64,000 bases of DNA from Paramagnetospirillum caucaseum (GCF_000342045.1 NZ_AONQ01000002.1:62001-126000); one strand, 5' to 3'; shown: positions 19,636 through 28,278, counted from the stretch's first letter. Program-made: numbers and translations. Notes: generated by a model not told the origin, from the letters alone.

Positions 19636-20832
19636 TCAGACCCTTTCGATCACGGCGGCAAGGCCATGGCCGACGCCGATGCACAGCGACACCACGGCGT
19701 GGCGTCCGCCGCTCCGCTCCAGCTGGCGCGCGGCGGTAAGCGCCAGCCGCGCCCCCGAGCAGCCCAGGGGATGGCCGATGGCGATGGCGCCGCCATTGGG
19801 GTTGAGCCGCGAATCGTCGGCGGCGAGACCCAACTGGGCGGCGCAGCCCAGCACCTGCACGGCGAAGGCCTCGTTGATCTCGATGAGATCGAGGTCCTTC
19901 AGGGCGAGATTGGCCCGCGCCAGGGCCTTGGCGATGGCCGGCACCGGCCCCAGGCCCATGACGCGCGGCGCCACGCCGGCCGCCGCCCCGGCGACGATGC
20001 GGGCGATGGGCTTGATTCCCGCCTTCTCGCCCGCCGCGCGCGAACCGATGAACAGGGCGCAGGCACCGTCGTTGATGCCCGAGGCGTTGCCGGCGGTGAC
20101 CACGCCGCCCTCGAACAGCGGCTTCAGCTTGGCCAGCGCCGCCAGGCCGGTCTCGGGGCGCGGATGCTCGTCCTCGGCCACCACGGTGTCGCCCTTGCGC
20201 CCCGTTATGGTGATGGGATGGATTTCGCCCTCGTAGAACCCTTCCACCTTGGCGCGGGCGTATCTGGCCTGGGAGGCGGCGGCGAAGGAATCCGAAGCCT
20301 CGCGGGTCAGGCCCAGGTCGTGGGCGATGTTGTCGGCGGTCTCGGGCATGGAATGGTTGCCGAAGCCCTTCACCAGCCTGGGATTGGGAAACCGTGCCCC
20401 GATGGTGGTGTCGAAGATCCGGGCGTCGCGGGACCAGGCGCTGTCCGCCTTGGCCAGGGCGAAGGGGGCGCGGCTCATGCTCTCCACGCCGCCGGCCACG
20501 AACAAATCGCCCTCGCCGCAGGTCACCGAGCGGGCGGCATCCAGTACGGCGGCCAGCCCCGAGGCGCACAGGCGGTTGACGGTCTGGCCCGCCACCTCCA
20601 CCGGCAGGCCGGCCAGCAGGGCGGCGTGGCGCGCCACGTTGCGGCTGTCCTCACCCGCCTGGTTGGTGCAGCCGAGAATCACGTCCTCGATGTCTTGCGG
20701 CCTGAAGGACGAGCGGGCCACCAGGGCGCGGATCACCTCGGCGGCCAGATCGTCGGGACGCACCGGGGCCAGCCCGCCGGCATGACGGCCGATGGGGGAA
20801 CGCAATCCGTCGTAGATATAGGCGTCGAGCAT
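19636..20832 (-). CDS. Acetyl-CoA C-acyltransferase, 3-oxoadipyl-CoA thiolase type
   Basis: Thiolase of 398 residues. The acyl-accepting cysteine is C89 in NRLCASGLAAV, with GHPLGCSGAR and CIGVGHG supplying the other catalytic residues. The opening (SPIGRHAGGLAPVRPDDLAA, then GCTNQAGEDSRNVARHAALLAGLP) closely fits PcaF/PaaJ enzymes that cleave 3-oxoadipyl-CoA to succinyl-CoA and acetyl-CoA. The gene follows a PaaH-like dehydrogenase by 3 bases, consistent with the last step of phenylacetate or dicarboxylate degradation. Other 3-oxoacyl-CoA substrates remain possible. Confidence 0.9.
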   Translation of the reverse strand: MLDAYIYDGLRSPIGRHAGGLAPVRPDDLAAEVIRALVARSSFRPQDIEDVILGCTNQAGEDSRNVARHAALLAGLPVEVAGQTVNRLCASGLAAVLDAARSVTCGEGDLFVAGGVESMSRAPFALAKADSAWSRDARIFDTTIGARFPNPRLVKGFGNHSMPETADNIAHDLGLTREASDSFAAASQARYARAKVEGFYEGEIHPITITGRKGDTVVAEDEHPRPETGLAALAKLKPLFEGGVVTAGNASGINDGACALFIGSRAAGEKAGIKPIARIVAGAAAGVAPRVMGLGPVPAIAKALARANLALKDLDLIEINEAFAVQVLGCAAQLGLAADDSRLNPNGGAIAIGHPLGCSGARLALTAARQLERSGGRHAVVSLCIGVGHGLAAVIERV

Positions 20833-20835
20833 AGC

Positions 20836-22356
20836 TCAGGACTCCGCGGTCAGGAGGGAAACGCCCAGCGCGGCGCGGCGCTTCAGCCACAGGCTGGCGC
20901 GGTAGCGGGGATCGCCGGTGATGGCCAGCATCGTGTCGAGGATGGCCACCACCTTGCCGGGGCCGATGCGGTCGCCCCAGGACAGCGGTCCGGCGGGATA
21001 GCCGAGGCCCAGCGTCACCGCCTTGTCGATATCCTCGGGAGTGGCGATACGCTGCTGGGCGATGTCGCAGCCGATATTGACGATGGCCGCCACCACGCGC
21101 TGGGCCACCAGGCCGGGGCTGTCGGCGATCACGGTGACCGCCACCTCGTCGCCGGCCAGCATTCCGTGGGCGCCGTCGCGGATGTCGGGACGGGTCAGCG
21201 GGTTGGTCATCACGGTGCGATGGCTGTCCAGGCCGAACAGCGGGTCGACGGCGACGGCGCGGCTGGCGTCGAGGCCCAGGCGGACCACGGCGGTGGTGCA
21301 ATCCTCGCCCAGCACCGGAACCAGGACCAACGCCGCCTTGGTCGGCTTCTTGCCCTTTTCCAGCCTGGCGCCCAGCCGGGTGACCAGGGCGGCGACGGCC
21401 AGCGAGCCCTCGCCGGGGGCGACCCACACCGGGCCGTTCCACGCGGCGGGCACCGGCGGCGGCGGCGGCACCACCGCCTTGTCGCCATCATAGGCATAGA
21501 AGCCCCGCCCGGTCTTGCGGCCCAGCAGCCCGGCCGCCAGGCGCGAGCGGGTGATGGGCGACGGGCGGAAGCGCGGTTCCTGGTAATACTGGTCGTAGAT
21601 GCTTTCCATCACCGGGTGGGAGACGTCCAGCGCGGTGAGGTCGAGCAGTTCGAACGGCCCCATGCGGAAGCCGGCGGCACCCTTGAGGATGCGGTCGGCG
21701 GCGGCGAAATCGGCGACGCCCTCGCCCACCAGCTTCAGCGCCTCGGTGCCGTAGCCGCGCCCGGCGTGGTTGACGATGAAGCCGGGGGTGTCCTTGGCCT
21801 TGACCGGAGCATGGCCCATGCGCCGGGCCAGGGCGGTCAGCGCCTCCACCACCCAGCCTTCGGTCATCACGCCGCCGATGACCTCGACCACCTTCATCAA
21901 GGGCACGGGGTTGAAGAAGTGGAAGCCCCCCACCCGCCCCGGCAGCCGGCAGCCGGCGGCGATGGAGGTCACCGACAGCGACGAGGTGTTGGTGGCGATC
22001 AGGCAATCGGCGGCAACGACGGCCTCCAGTTCCTTCATCAGGGATTGCTTGACGGCGATGTCCTCGACGATGGCTTCCACCACCACATGGACCGGCGCCA
22101 GGTCGGCGAGGCTTTCCCCCAGCTTGAGCCGGGAGGTGGCGGCGGCGCAGGCCTCGGCGGAGAGCTTGCCCTTCTCGGCCAGCTTGGCCAGCATGCCGGC
22201 CACCGCGTCGCGGGCCTTGGCGGCCGCGCCGGGCAGCGCATCAACCAGGATGACGGTGACGCCGGCGGCCACGGCGATCTGGGCGATGCCGCGCCCCATG
22301 GTGCCGGTGCCGACAAGGCCGAGGATGAGGTCGGAACGTGCTGCGTCGAGGCTCAT
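20836..22356 (-). CDS. 3-hydroxyacyl-CoA dehydrogenase (PaaH-like, two C-terminal domains)
   Basis: NAD-dependent dehydrogenase of 506 residues. The N-terminal Rossmann domain opens with LGLVGTGTMGRGIAQIA, followed by HFFNPVPLMKVVEV, which holds the catalytic His. Two 3HCDH C-terminal domains follow: the first around GFIVNHAGRGYGTEAL (about residues 190-290), the second in the last 100 residues (GYPAGPLSWGDRIGPGKV). This double arrangement matches PaaH/PaaC, the 3-hydroxyadipyl-CoA dehydrogenase, and excludes the fused FadB type. It lies 3 bases from the thiolase and 2 from the hydratase gene, so the three are one operon. Confidence 0.9.
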   Translation of the reverse strand: MSLDAARSDLILGLVGTGTMGRGIAQIAVAAGVTVILVDALPGAAAKARDAVAGMLAKLAEKGKLSAEACAAATSRLKLGESLADLAPVHVVVEAIVEDIAVKQSLMKELEAVVAADCLIATNTSSLSVTSIAAGCRLPGRVGGFHFFNPVPLMKVVEVIGGVMTEGWVVEALTALARRMGHAPVKAKDTPGFIVNHAGRGYGTEALKLVGEGVADFAAADRILKGAAGFRMGPFELLDLTALDVSHPVMESIYDQYYQEPRFRPSPITRSRLAAGLLGRKTGRGFYAYDGDKAVVPPPPPVPAAWNGPVWVAPGEGSLAVAALVTRLGARLEKGKKPTKAALVLVPVLGEDCTTAVVRLGLDASRAVAVDPLFGLDSHRTVMTNPLTRPDIRDGAHGMLAGDEVAVTVIADSPGLVAQRVVAAIVNIGCDIAQQRIATPEDIDKAVTLGLGYPAGPLSWGDRIGPGKVVAILDTMLAITGDPRYRASLWLKRRAALGVSLLTAES

Positions 22357-22358
22357 GG

Positions 22359-23129
22359 CTACTTCCCCTCATAGGTGGGCTTGCGCTTCTCGATGAAGGC
22401 CTTCATGCCTTCCTTCTGGTCGGCGCTGGCGAACAGCAGCTGGAAAGCCTTGCGCTCCAGCAGCAGGGCGGCGTCCAGCGAGGCGTCCTGGCCGGCTAGC
22501 AGCACTTCCTTGATCTGGGCGATGGCCACCGGCGGCATGCGCGAGATGGTCCTGGCGATCTCCAGCGCCTTGTCCAGCACCTCGCCGTCGGGAACCACCA
22601 GACTGGCGAGGCCCATCTGGCCGGCCTCGGTCCCGCTGACCGGCTGGCCGGTCATCAGCATCAGCATGGCCTTGAACTTGCCGACCGCGCGGGTCAGGCG
22701 CTGGGTGCCGCCGGCGCCCGGCATGATGCCCACCTTGACCTCGGGCTGGGAGAAGCTGGCGTTCTCGCCCGCCACGATGATGTCGGCGTGCATGACAAGC
22801 TCGCAGCCGCCGCCCCAGGCGTAACCGTTCACGGCGGCGATCACCGGCTTGGGACAGTTGGCGATAGCCCGCCACAGCAGGTGGTTGTTGCGCTGCATCA
22901 GCTCGATGGCCCCCACCTCGGCCATGTCCTTGATGTCGGCTCCGGCGGCGAAGGCCTCCTGGTTGCCGGTCATCACGATCACCCGCACGGCGGGATCGTC
23001 GCCCAGCGCCGCCATGTGCCCGGCCATCTGCCGCCGCACCTCGCCGTTGAGGGCGTTCTTGGCCTCGGGCCGGTTGATCCGCAGCAAGGCCACGAAATCA
23101 AAGGGTTTTTCCAAAAGCACTTCCGTCAT
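22359..23129 (-). CDS. Enoyl-CoA hydratase (PaaF-like)
   Basis: Crotonase-fold hydratase of 256 residues and first gene of the hydratase-dehydrogenase-thiolase operon. Active-site segments are EAFAAGADIKDM and AVNGYAWGGGCELVMHAD, with the second catalytic Glu in QPEVKVGIMPGAGGTQRL. The context with PaaH-like and PaaJ-like genes suggests 2,3-dehydroadipyl-CoA as substrate. A general short-chain enoyl-CoA hydratase would look the same. It is divergent from the IclR regulator gene across a 133-bp gap. Confidence 0.9.
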   Translation of the reverse strand: MTEVLLEKPFDFVALLRINRPEAKNALNGEVRRQMAGHMAALGDDPAVRVIVMTGNQEAFAAGADIKDMAEVGAIELMQRNNHLLWRAIANCPKPVIAAVNGYAWGGGCELVMHADIIVAGENASFSQPEVKVGIMPGAGGTQRLTRAVGKFKAMLMLMTGQPVSGTEAGQMGLASLVVPDGEVLDKALEIARTISRMPPVAIAQIKEVLLAGQDASLDAALLLERKAFQLLFASADQKEGMKAFIEKRKPTYEGK

Positions 23130-23262
23130 GACGCCCCTCGGTTTCGCTGTGCGGAATTCTATTTCACATTTTATTGACGCCAGAGCCTAAGTCGTGATTT
23201 GGTCGCTTGGCAAACAAAAACATCCTCTCCGCCCGCAATGGAGGGGAGCGGGAGACGAAGCC
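23130..23262. promoter_or_regulatory. Divergent promoter region between the hydratase operon and iclR
   Basis: A 133-bp gap that must carry promoters in both directions. It is more AT-rich than its flanks and includes a GCGGAATTC half-palindrome centred on 23154-23159, framed by GTG and CAC four to five bases further out. IclR proteins often bind degenerate palindromes of this kind near their own gene, so this is a candidate operator, but the symmetry is weak. Confidence 0.4.
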
Positions 23263-24063
23263 TTGAGCGAATCCGGGGACGATCGCGGGGGGGGACCGGC
23301 CCACGACCGCCAGTTCGTGGTGGCGCTGTCGCGCGGCCTCGAGGTGCTGCGCTGCTTCCGCGCCAACGATTCCATGCTGGGCAACCAGGAGATCGCGGCG
23401 CGCACCGGCCTGCCCAAGCCGACGGTGTCAAGGCTGACCCATACGCTGACCCGGCTGGGCTACCTCACCTATGTGGAGCGCTATTCCAGGTACCAGCTGG
23501 GCACCGCCGCGCTGTCGCTGGGCTACACCGCGCTGGCCAGCATGGACATCCGCCACGTGGCCCGCCCGCTGATGCAGGAACTGGCCGAATATTCCGACGT
23601 GGCGGTATCCCTGGGCAGCCACGACCGCACCAGCATGATCTATATCGAATCCTGCCGGGGCAAGGGGGCGCTGACCATCAGGCTGTCGGTGGGCTCGCGC
23701 ATTCCGGTGGCGACCACCGCCATGGGCCGCGCCTATCTCGCCGCCCTGCCCGAGGCCGGGCGCGCCGCCATCCTCGACGAGGTCAGGGCGCGCCATCCCG
23801 ACGACTGGCCGCGCATGGAGCGGGGGCTGGAACGGGCCCTGGCGGAATACGCGGCGCGGGGCTTCACCACGTCGGTGGGCGACTGGCAGAGCGACGTCCA
23901 CGCGGTGGGGGTGGCGCTGACCAATCCCGCCACCGGGGTGGTGATGGCGCTGAACTGCGGCGGCGCCGCCTTCCTGCTGCCGCCCGGGCGGCTGGAGGAC
24001 GATCTCGGCCCCCGTCTGGTGGCGGTGGCCCGCAAGATCGAGACGGCGCTGGGCCGCCGCTGA
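23263..24063 (+). CDS. IclR family transcriptional regulator (PcaR/PobR-like)
   Basis: Regulator of about 266 residues. A winged helix-turn-helix at roughly 20-80 (NQEIAARTGLPKPTVSRLTHTL) is followed by the IclR effector domain (TTAMGRAYLAALP and the final third). The resemblance is to the PcaU/PobR subgroup that senses aromatic acids. I chose the TTG at 23263 because it has GGGAG ten bases upstream and gives MSESGDD. An in-frame ATG at 23194 would add 23 unlikely residues. It is divergent from the PaaF-PaaH-PaaJ-like operon and directly upstream of an acyl-CoA dehydrogenase gene, both likely targets. Confidence 0.9.
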   Translation: MSESGDDRGGGPAHDRQFVVALSRGLEVLRCFRANDSMLGNQEIAARTGLPKPTVSRLTHTLTRLGYLTYVERYSRYQLGTAALSLGYTALASMDIRHVARPLMQELAEYSDVAVSLGSHDRTSMIYIESCRGKGALTIRLSVGSRIPVATTAMGRAYLAALPEAGRAAILDEVRARHPDDWPRMERGLERALAEYAARGFTTSVGDWQSDVHAVGVALTNPATGVVMALNCGGAAFLLPPGRLEDDLGPRLVAVARKIETALGRR

Positions 24064-24089
24064 TTCCATCCAGACGGGGACAAGACGGC

Positions 24090-25241
24090 ATGATCCGCGA
24101 CCAGGACACCCTCGACCAGTTGCTCGCCACCCTTTCGCGCTTCGTGCGCGAACGGCTGGTGCCCAACGAGGAGCGCATCGCCGGGGACGATTCCATTCCG
24201 CCGGCCATCGTCGCCGAGATGAAGGAACTGGGCCTGTTCGGCCTGTCCATCCCCGAGGAATACGGCGGGCTGGGCCTCACCATGGAAGAGGAGGTGCTGT
24301 GCGCCTTCGAGATCGGCCAGACCGCGCCGGCCTTCCGCTCCATCTTCGGCACCAACAACGGCATCGGCTCCCAGGGCATCGTCATGGACGGCACCGAGGA
24401 GCAGAAGCGTCGCTATCTGCCCCGGCTGGCCACCGGCGAGATGATCGCCTCCTTCGCCCTGACCGAGCCCGATGCCGGGTCCGACGCCGCCTCCCTGCGC
24501 ACCACCGCCCGCCGGGACGGCGATCACTACGTCGTCAACGGCACCAAGCGCTTCATCACCAATGCTCCGGAAGCCTCGATCTTCACCCTGATGGCGCGCA
24601 CCGATCCCCGGGACAAGGGAGCCGGCGGCATCTCCGCCTTCATCGTCGAGGCGGATTCCCCCGGCCTGTCCTTGGGCAGGATCGACAGGAAGATGGGCCA
24701 GCAGGGGGCGCACACCTGCGACGTGATCCTCGACGACGTGCGGGTGCCCGCCGCCAACATCATCGGCGGCGTCGAGGGCCGGGGGTTCAAGACCGCCATG
24801 AAGGTTCTCGACCGCGGCCGCCTGCACATCTCGGCCACCTGCGTCGGAATCTCGGAACGGCTGATCCGGGACAGCGTCAGATACGCCGCCGAACGGGTAC
24901 AGTTCGGCAAGCCCATCGGCGAGTTCCAGCTGGTCCAGGCCATGCTGGCCGATTCGAGGACGGAGGCCTATGCCGCCCGCTGCATGGTGCTGGACGCGGC
25001 CCGCCGGAAGGACCAGGGCCTCAACGTCTCCACCGAGGCGGCGTGCTGCAAGCTGTTCGCCTCCGAGGCGGTGGGGCGCATCGCCGACCGCGCCGTCCAG
25101 ATCCATGGCGGGGCCGGCTATATGGCCGATCACGGCATCGAGCGCTTCTACCGCGACGTCCGCCTGTTCCGCATCTACGAGGGCACTACGCAAATCCAAC
25201 AACTGGTCATCGCCCGCAACATGCTGAAGGATATGGCCTGA
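24090..25241 (+). CDS. Acyl-CoA dehydrogenase
   Basis: FAD enzyme of 383 residues with the flavin motif ASFALTEPDAGSDAASL and the C-terminal catalytic glutamate in FRIYEGTTQIQQLVIARNML. The N-terminal ESIPPAIVAEMKELGLFGL-like helix and IPEEYGGLGLTMEEE segment fit medium/short-chain dehydrogenases. The ATG at 24090 follows the IclR stop by 26 bases; a longer upstream frame is the shadow of the regulator gene. With the thioesterase gene 27 bases downstream it forms a small rightward operon. It could supply the unsaturated CoA ester for the divergent hydratase-thiolase operon. Confidence 0.92.
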   Translation: MIRDQDTLDQLLATLSRFVRERLVPNEERIAGDDSIPPAIVAEMKELGLFGLSIPEEYGGLGLTMEEEVLCAFEIGQTAPAFRSIFGTNNGIGSQGIVMDGTEEQKRRYLPRLATGEMIASFALTEPDAGSDAASLRTTARRDGDHYVVNGTKRFITNAPEASIFTLMARTDPRDKGAGGISAFIVEADSPGLSLGRIDRKMGQQGAHTCDVILDDVRVPAANIIGGVEGRGFKTAMKVLDRGRLHISATCVGISERLIRDSVRYAAERVQFGKPIGEFQLVQAMLADSRTEAYAARCMVLDAARRKDQGLNVSTEAACCKLFASEAVGRIADRAVQIHGGAGYMADHGIERFYRDVRLFRIYEGTTQIQQLVIARNMLKDMA

Positions 25242-25268
25242 ATGAAGACTTGGCCGGGGACGCCTTGA

Positions 25269-25724
25269 ATGCCCGATGACCTGCTGGACGGCGAGCCCCG
25301 CTCGGGCTTTCAGGAATTGCTGGACTACCGCCTGGCCGAATGGTCCGAGGACCGCGCCGTTCTCGAGCTGACCATCGGGCGCAAGCACTGCAACCGGGCC
25401 GGCCTGGTGCATGGCGGGGTGCTCGCCACCCTGATCGACACCTCGTGCGGTTTCGCCGCCACCTTCTGCCCCTTTCCCGGACGGGTGCGGCGCGTCGTCA
25501 CCCTGCAGCTGACCACCAGCTTCACCGGCCAGGCCCGCCACGGCACGCTGCGCGCCATCGCCCGCAAGAAGGCCGGGGGCAGCCGCATCGTGTTCTGCTG
25601 CTCCGAGGTGCTGGACGCCAACGGCAAGCTGATCGCCATGGGCGAGGGCACCTTCCACTACCGCACCGGCAGCGACGCGCCGGAGGGCGTCCCCCTCCAG
25701 CCTATTGGCATAGCACAAGCTTGA
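25269..25724 (+). CDS. PaaI family (hotdog-fold) thioesterase
   Basis: Single-domain hotdog thioesterase of 151 residues. The active-site segment reads NRAGLVHGGVLATLIDTSCGFAA, where the HGG and the acidic Asp are the conserved catalytic elements of PaaI/YbgC proteins. It hydrolyses acyl- or aryl-CoA esters and, in aromatic pathways, is thought to recover CoA from dead-end intermediates. It follows the acyl-CoA dehydrogenase gene in the IclR-linked unit and is 7 bases before the TPR glycosyltransferase gene, which may or may not be co-transcribed. Confidence 0.88.
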   Translation: MPDDLLDGEPRSGFQELLDYRLAEWSEDRAVLELTIGRKHCNRAGLVHGGVLATLIDTSCGFAATFCPFPGRVRRVVTLQLTTSFTGQARHGTLRAIARKKAGGSRIVFCCSEVLDANGKLIAMGEGTFHYRTGSDAPEGVPLQPIGIAQA

Positions 25725-25731
25725 CGGTTGT

Positions 25732-27735
25732 ATGAATACCCTGGATAAATTATCCATGAGTTCAGATTCCCCCCAATTGCTCGTCCAGGCCGAAGCGCTG
25801 CATAACCAGGGCCGCGTGGACGAGGCGGAATCCCTTTACCGCCGCCTGCTGGATCAGGCGCCGCTGTCGCCCCAGGCGGCGAAGGCGCTGACCAATCTGG
25901 GGGTGATCAGCCAGCAGCGCGGCCAGACCGACGCCGCCATGGCGCTGCACCGCCGCGCCCAGGAACTGGCCCCCGACATGGCCGAGGCGTGGTGCAACCG
26001 GGGCGACCTCCTGAGCGACCTCGACCGTCTGGACGAGGCCGAGGCCGATTTCGCCCGCGCCGCCGGGCTTTCCCCCGGACTGGCCCCCGCCTGGTTCAAC
26101 CTGGGCAACGTGCGGATGCGGCTGGGCCGGGCGGCGGAGGCGGAACCCTGCTACCGCCGCGCCGTGGAACTGCTGCCCCATCTGCCGGCGGTCCACGCCC
26201 AACTGGCCCGCAGCCTCGATGCCACGGGCCGCGCCGCCGAGGCGGCCGACGCCATGGAGACGGCGGTACGCCTCGCCCCCGGCGACTGGCAGATGCTGAC
26301 CGATCTGGGTGCCCTGCAGCAGCAGGCCGGGCGCGTCAAGGCGGCCCAGGGCAGCCTGCGCACCGCCATCTCGCTCCGCCCCAGCCACGCCCCCGCCCAT
26401 TACAACCTGGGCAACGCCTTCTATGGCGAAGGCCGCGCCGCCGAGGCGGTGGCCTGCTGGCGGACCGCCTGGGACATCAATCCCCGGCTGGTGGAGGCCG
26501 CTTCCAACCATCTCAACGGCCTGCACTACCTGCCCCGCATGACCGGGGACGAGATCGCCGGCGCCCACCGGCAGATCATGGACCGCCGCCGCACCGCGCT
26601 TCCGGCCCAATACGCCAATCCGCCCGAGCCGGACCGGGTGATCCGCGTCGGCTACGTCTCCGCCGGCTTCCGCCGCCATCCCCTCGGCCTGCTGATGCGG
26701 CCGGTGCTGAAGGGCCACGACAGGAACCACGTCTTCGCCGCCTGCTACGCCACCCGGCCGGGCGGCGACGAGATCACCGCGGAATTGCGCCACGGCGCCG
26801 ATTTGTGGCGGGAGGCCGCCGGCCTGGACGATGCCGCCCTGGCCCGCCAGATCCAAGAGGACGGCATCGACATCCTGGTCGACCTGGACGGCCAGACGGC
26901 GGGCAACCGCCTGGAACTGTTCGCGGCCAAGCCGGCGCCTCTTCAGGTGAGCTGGCTGGGCTATCCCTTCACCACCGGCCTGGCCGCCATGGACTACGCC
27001 CTGATGGACCGCGCCACCGTGCCGCCCGAGGCGGAAGCGTGGTTCCGCGAGAAGGTCGCTGTGCTGCCCGGCTCGCGCCTGTGCTACCAGGGGCCGGAAA
27101 CCCCCGAGCCGGCCACCCCCCCCATGCTGGCCCGGGACTTCGTCACCTTCGGCAGCTTCAACAACATCGCCAAGCTGAACGATTCCGTCGTTGCCTCGTG
27201 GTCGCGCATCCTGAAGCGCGTGCCCGACAGCCGGCTGCTGCTCAAATGGCCCCACCTCGCCCATGCGGAGGTGGCGGGGCGCTTCCGCAACGCCTTCGCC
27301 GCCCACGGCATCGCCGGCGACCGGCTGGACCTGCGCGGAAACTCGCCGCCGGAGCAGCTGTTGGCCGAATACGGCGAGGTGGACATCGCGCTCGACCCCT
27401 TCCCCTATTGCGGCGCCTTCACCTCGTGCGAGGCGCTGTGGATGGGGGTACCGGCGGTCACCTTGGCCGGCCCGCGCCCGTTCTCGCGCCAGACCCTGGC
27501 GCTGCTCACCGCCATGGGGATGGAGGCGGAACTGTCCCGCCGCGACGTGAGCGCCTATGAGGATCTGGCCGTCGCCCTGGCCAACGATCCGGCCCGCCTG
27601 GAACGGCTGCGCCGGGACCTGCGCCCCGCCCTGCGGCGCGGCGTCGGCGATTCCGCCGCCCATGTGACGGCGGTCGAGGCGTTCTTTCGCCAGGCCTGGA
27701 GCGAGTGGTGCGCAAAGATAAAGGGGAAGGCCTGA
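25732..27735 (+). CDS. TPR-repeat O-linked N-acetylglucosamine transferase family protein (GT41)
   Basis: Two-part protein of 667 residues. The first 260 or so carry about seven tetratricopeptide repeats (for example AWFNLGNVRMRLGRAAEAEP and HYNLGNAFYGEGRAAEAV). The remainder is the GT41 catalytic region found in OGT/SPINDLY proteins, with RVGYVSAGFRRHP, LVDLDGQTAGNRLELF and FGSFNNIAKLNDSVV. Such proteins transfer a sugar from a nucleotide donor to protein Ser/Thr; the target here is unknown. The start could also be the ATG at 25756, since neither has a clear ribosome site. A hairpin terminator overlaps the stop codon. Confidence 0.88.
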   Translation: MNTLDKLSMSSDSPQLLVQAEALHNQGRVDEAESLYRRLLDQAPLSPQAAKALTNLGVISQQRGQTDAAMALHRRAQELAPDMAEAWCNRGDLLSDLDRLDEAEADFARAAGLSPGLAPAWFNLGNVRMRLGRAAEAEPCYRRAVELLPHLPAVHAQLARSLDATGRAAEAADAMETAVRLAPGDWQMLTDLGALQQQAGRVKAAQGSLRTAISLRPSHAPAHYNLGNAFYGEGRAAEAVACWRTAWDINPRLVEAASNHLNGLHYLPRMTGDEIAGAHRQIMDRRRTALPAQYANPPEPDRVIRVGYVSAGFRRHPLGLLMRPVLKGHDRNHVFAACYATRPGGDEITAELRHGADLWREAAGLDDAALARQIQEDGIDILVDLDGQTAGNRLELFAAKPAPLQVSWLGYPFTTGLAAMDYALMDRATVPPEAEAWFREKVAVLPGSRLCYQGPETPEPATPPMLARDFVTFGSFNNIAKLNDSVVASWSRILKRVPDSRLLLKWPHLAHAEVAGRFRNAFAAHGIAGDRLDLRGNSPPEQLLAEYGEVDIALDPFPYCGAFTSCEALWMGVPAVTLAGPRPFSRQTLALLTAMGMEAELSRRDVSAYEDLAVALANDPARLERLRRDLRPALRRGVGDSAAHVTAVEAFFRQAWSEWCAKIKGKA

Positions 27736-27751
27736 AAGACCTTCCCCTTTA
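27719..27751 (+). terminator. Terminator overlapping the glycosyltransferase stop codon
   Basis: A perfect 12-bp stem (TAAAGGGGAAGG with CCTTCCCCTTTA) and a 9-base loop that contains the TGA stop at 27733-27735. A CT-rich stretch follows. The coding end and the terminator share bases. Confidence 0.8.
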
Positions 27752-27952
27752 CCGCTCCCCCTACCCCCCCGGGTTCGGGATCGCCGCGGCGCGGCGCAAC
27801 CGCCCGCCGCAAAAAAAAGGACCCGGCCCCATGGGCTCAGGTCGCTGCGGATTTCTACTTACCATCAAACCCCGGACGCGCCAAGCACAAAAGGATAGGC
27901 CGCCCCATACCTATGATCAGGATCAGACAATTGGAGGGAATTTCTCCATCCA

Positions 27953-27968
27953 TGTCGCGATTCCGACA
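27953..27968. promoter_or_regulatory. NifA-type upstream activator sequence (TGT-N10-ACA)
   Basis: TGT-CGCGATTCCG-ACA, an exact match to the NifA binding consensus, with two further paired bases inside (TGTCG...CGACA). It is about 220 bp upstream of the -24 element, a little farther than the usual 80-150 bp. It is the only exact TGT-N10-ACA I found between 27736 and the promoter. Confidence 0.65.
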
Positions 27969-28188
27969 TTGGAGATGCTCCAGACACATGGATTTTTTTC
28001 TGCCGTCCAAAGGCCGTAGCGGACCCGTTACAGCCCTCCATTTCAGGGCGTATCACTTAAAAATCGGCTGTTTTTCGCCATTTTTTAAATTTGGTATTGC
28101 AATGCGCATTTAAAAACACACACTCTTGATGTGGGCGATGTCCTCGCATACCATCTATGTGACGTTTTCTTGAGCAATTATACTTTTG

Positions 28189-28204
28189 TGGCGCGGGTCT
28201 TGCT
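28189..28204 (+). promoter_or_regulatory. Sigma-54 (RpoN) promoter of the apbE-rnf operon
   Basis: TGGCGCGGGTCTTGCT differs from the consensus TGGCACGRNNNTTGCW at one position. The -24 GG is at 28190-28191 and the -12 GC at 28202-28203, exactly 12 bases apart. Transcription would start near 28216, leaving a leader of about 60 bases before the apbE start at 28279. Confidence 0.8.
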
Positions 28205-28278
28205 AAGAGGGTTTGGCAGGGCCACGGGAACAGGCCCCTTGCGTCCTGAAGTTTCACCCGAAGGAGGGCTCAGGCTCG

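Larger units (their letters stand above)
27752..28278 (+). other. Long AT-richer upstream region of the apbE-rnf operon
   Basis: A 527-bp gap without a supportable gene and clearly lower in G+C than the flanking genes. It holds a TGT-N10-ACA NifA-type site at 27953-27968 and a sigma-54 promoter at 28189-28204, described separately. Between them is an AT-rich stretch (about 28060-28130) that could bend and carry an IHF site, though I could not match the IHF consensus. Short open frames in it show no family resemblance. Confidence 0.6.

Noticed and set aside
19612-22374. Open frame of 920 codons opposite the thiolase and dehydrogenase genes
   Set aside because: Antisense to two clear enzymes, low-complexity composition, no ribosome site or motif.
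28060-28130. IHF site between the NifA site and the sigma-54 promoter
   Set aside because: AT-rich, but no stretch matches the WATCAANNNNTTR consensus closely enough.
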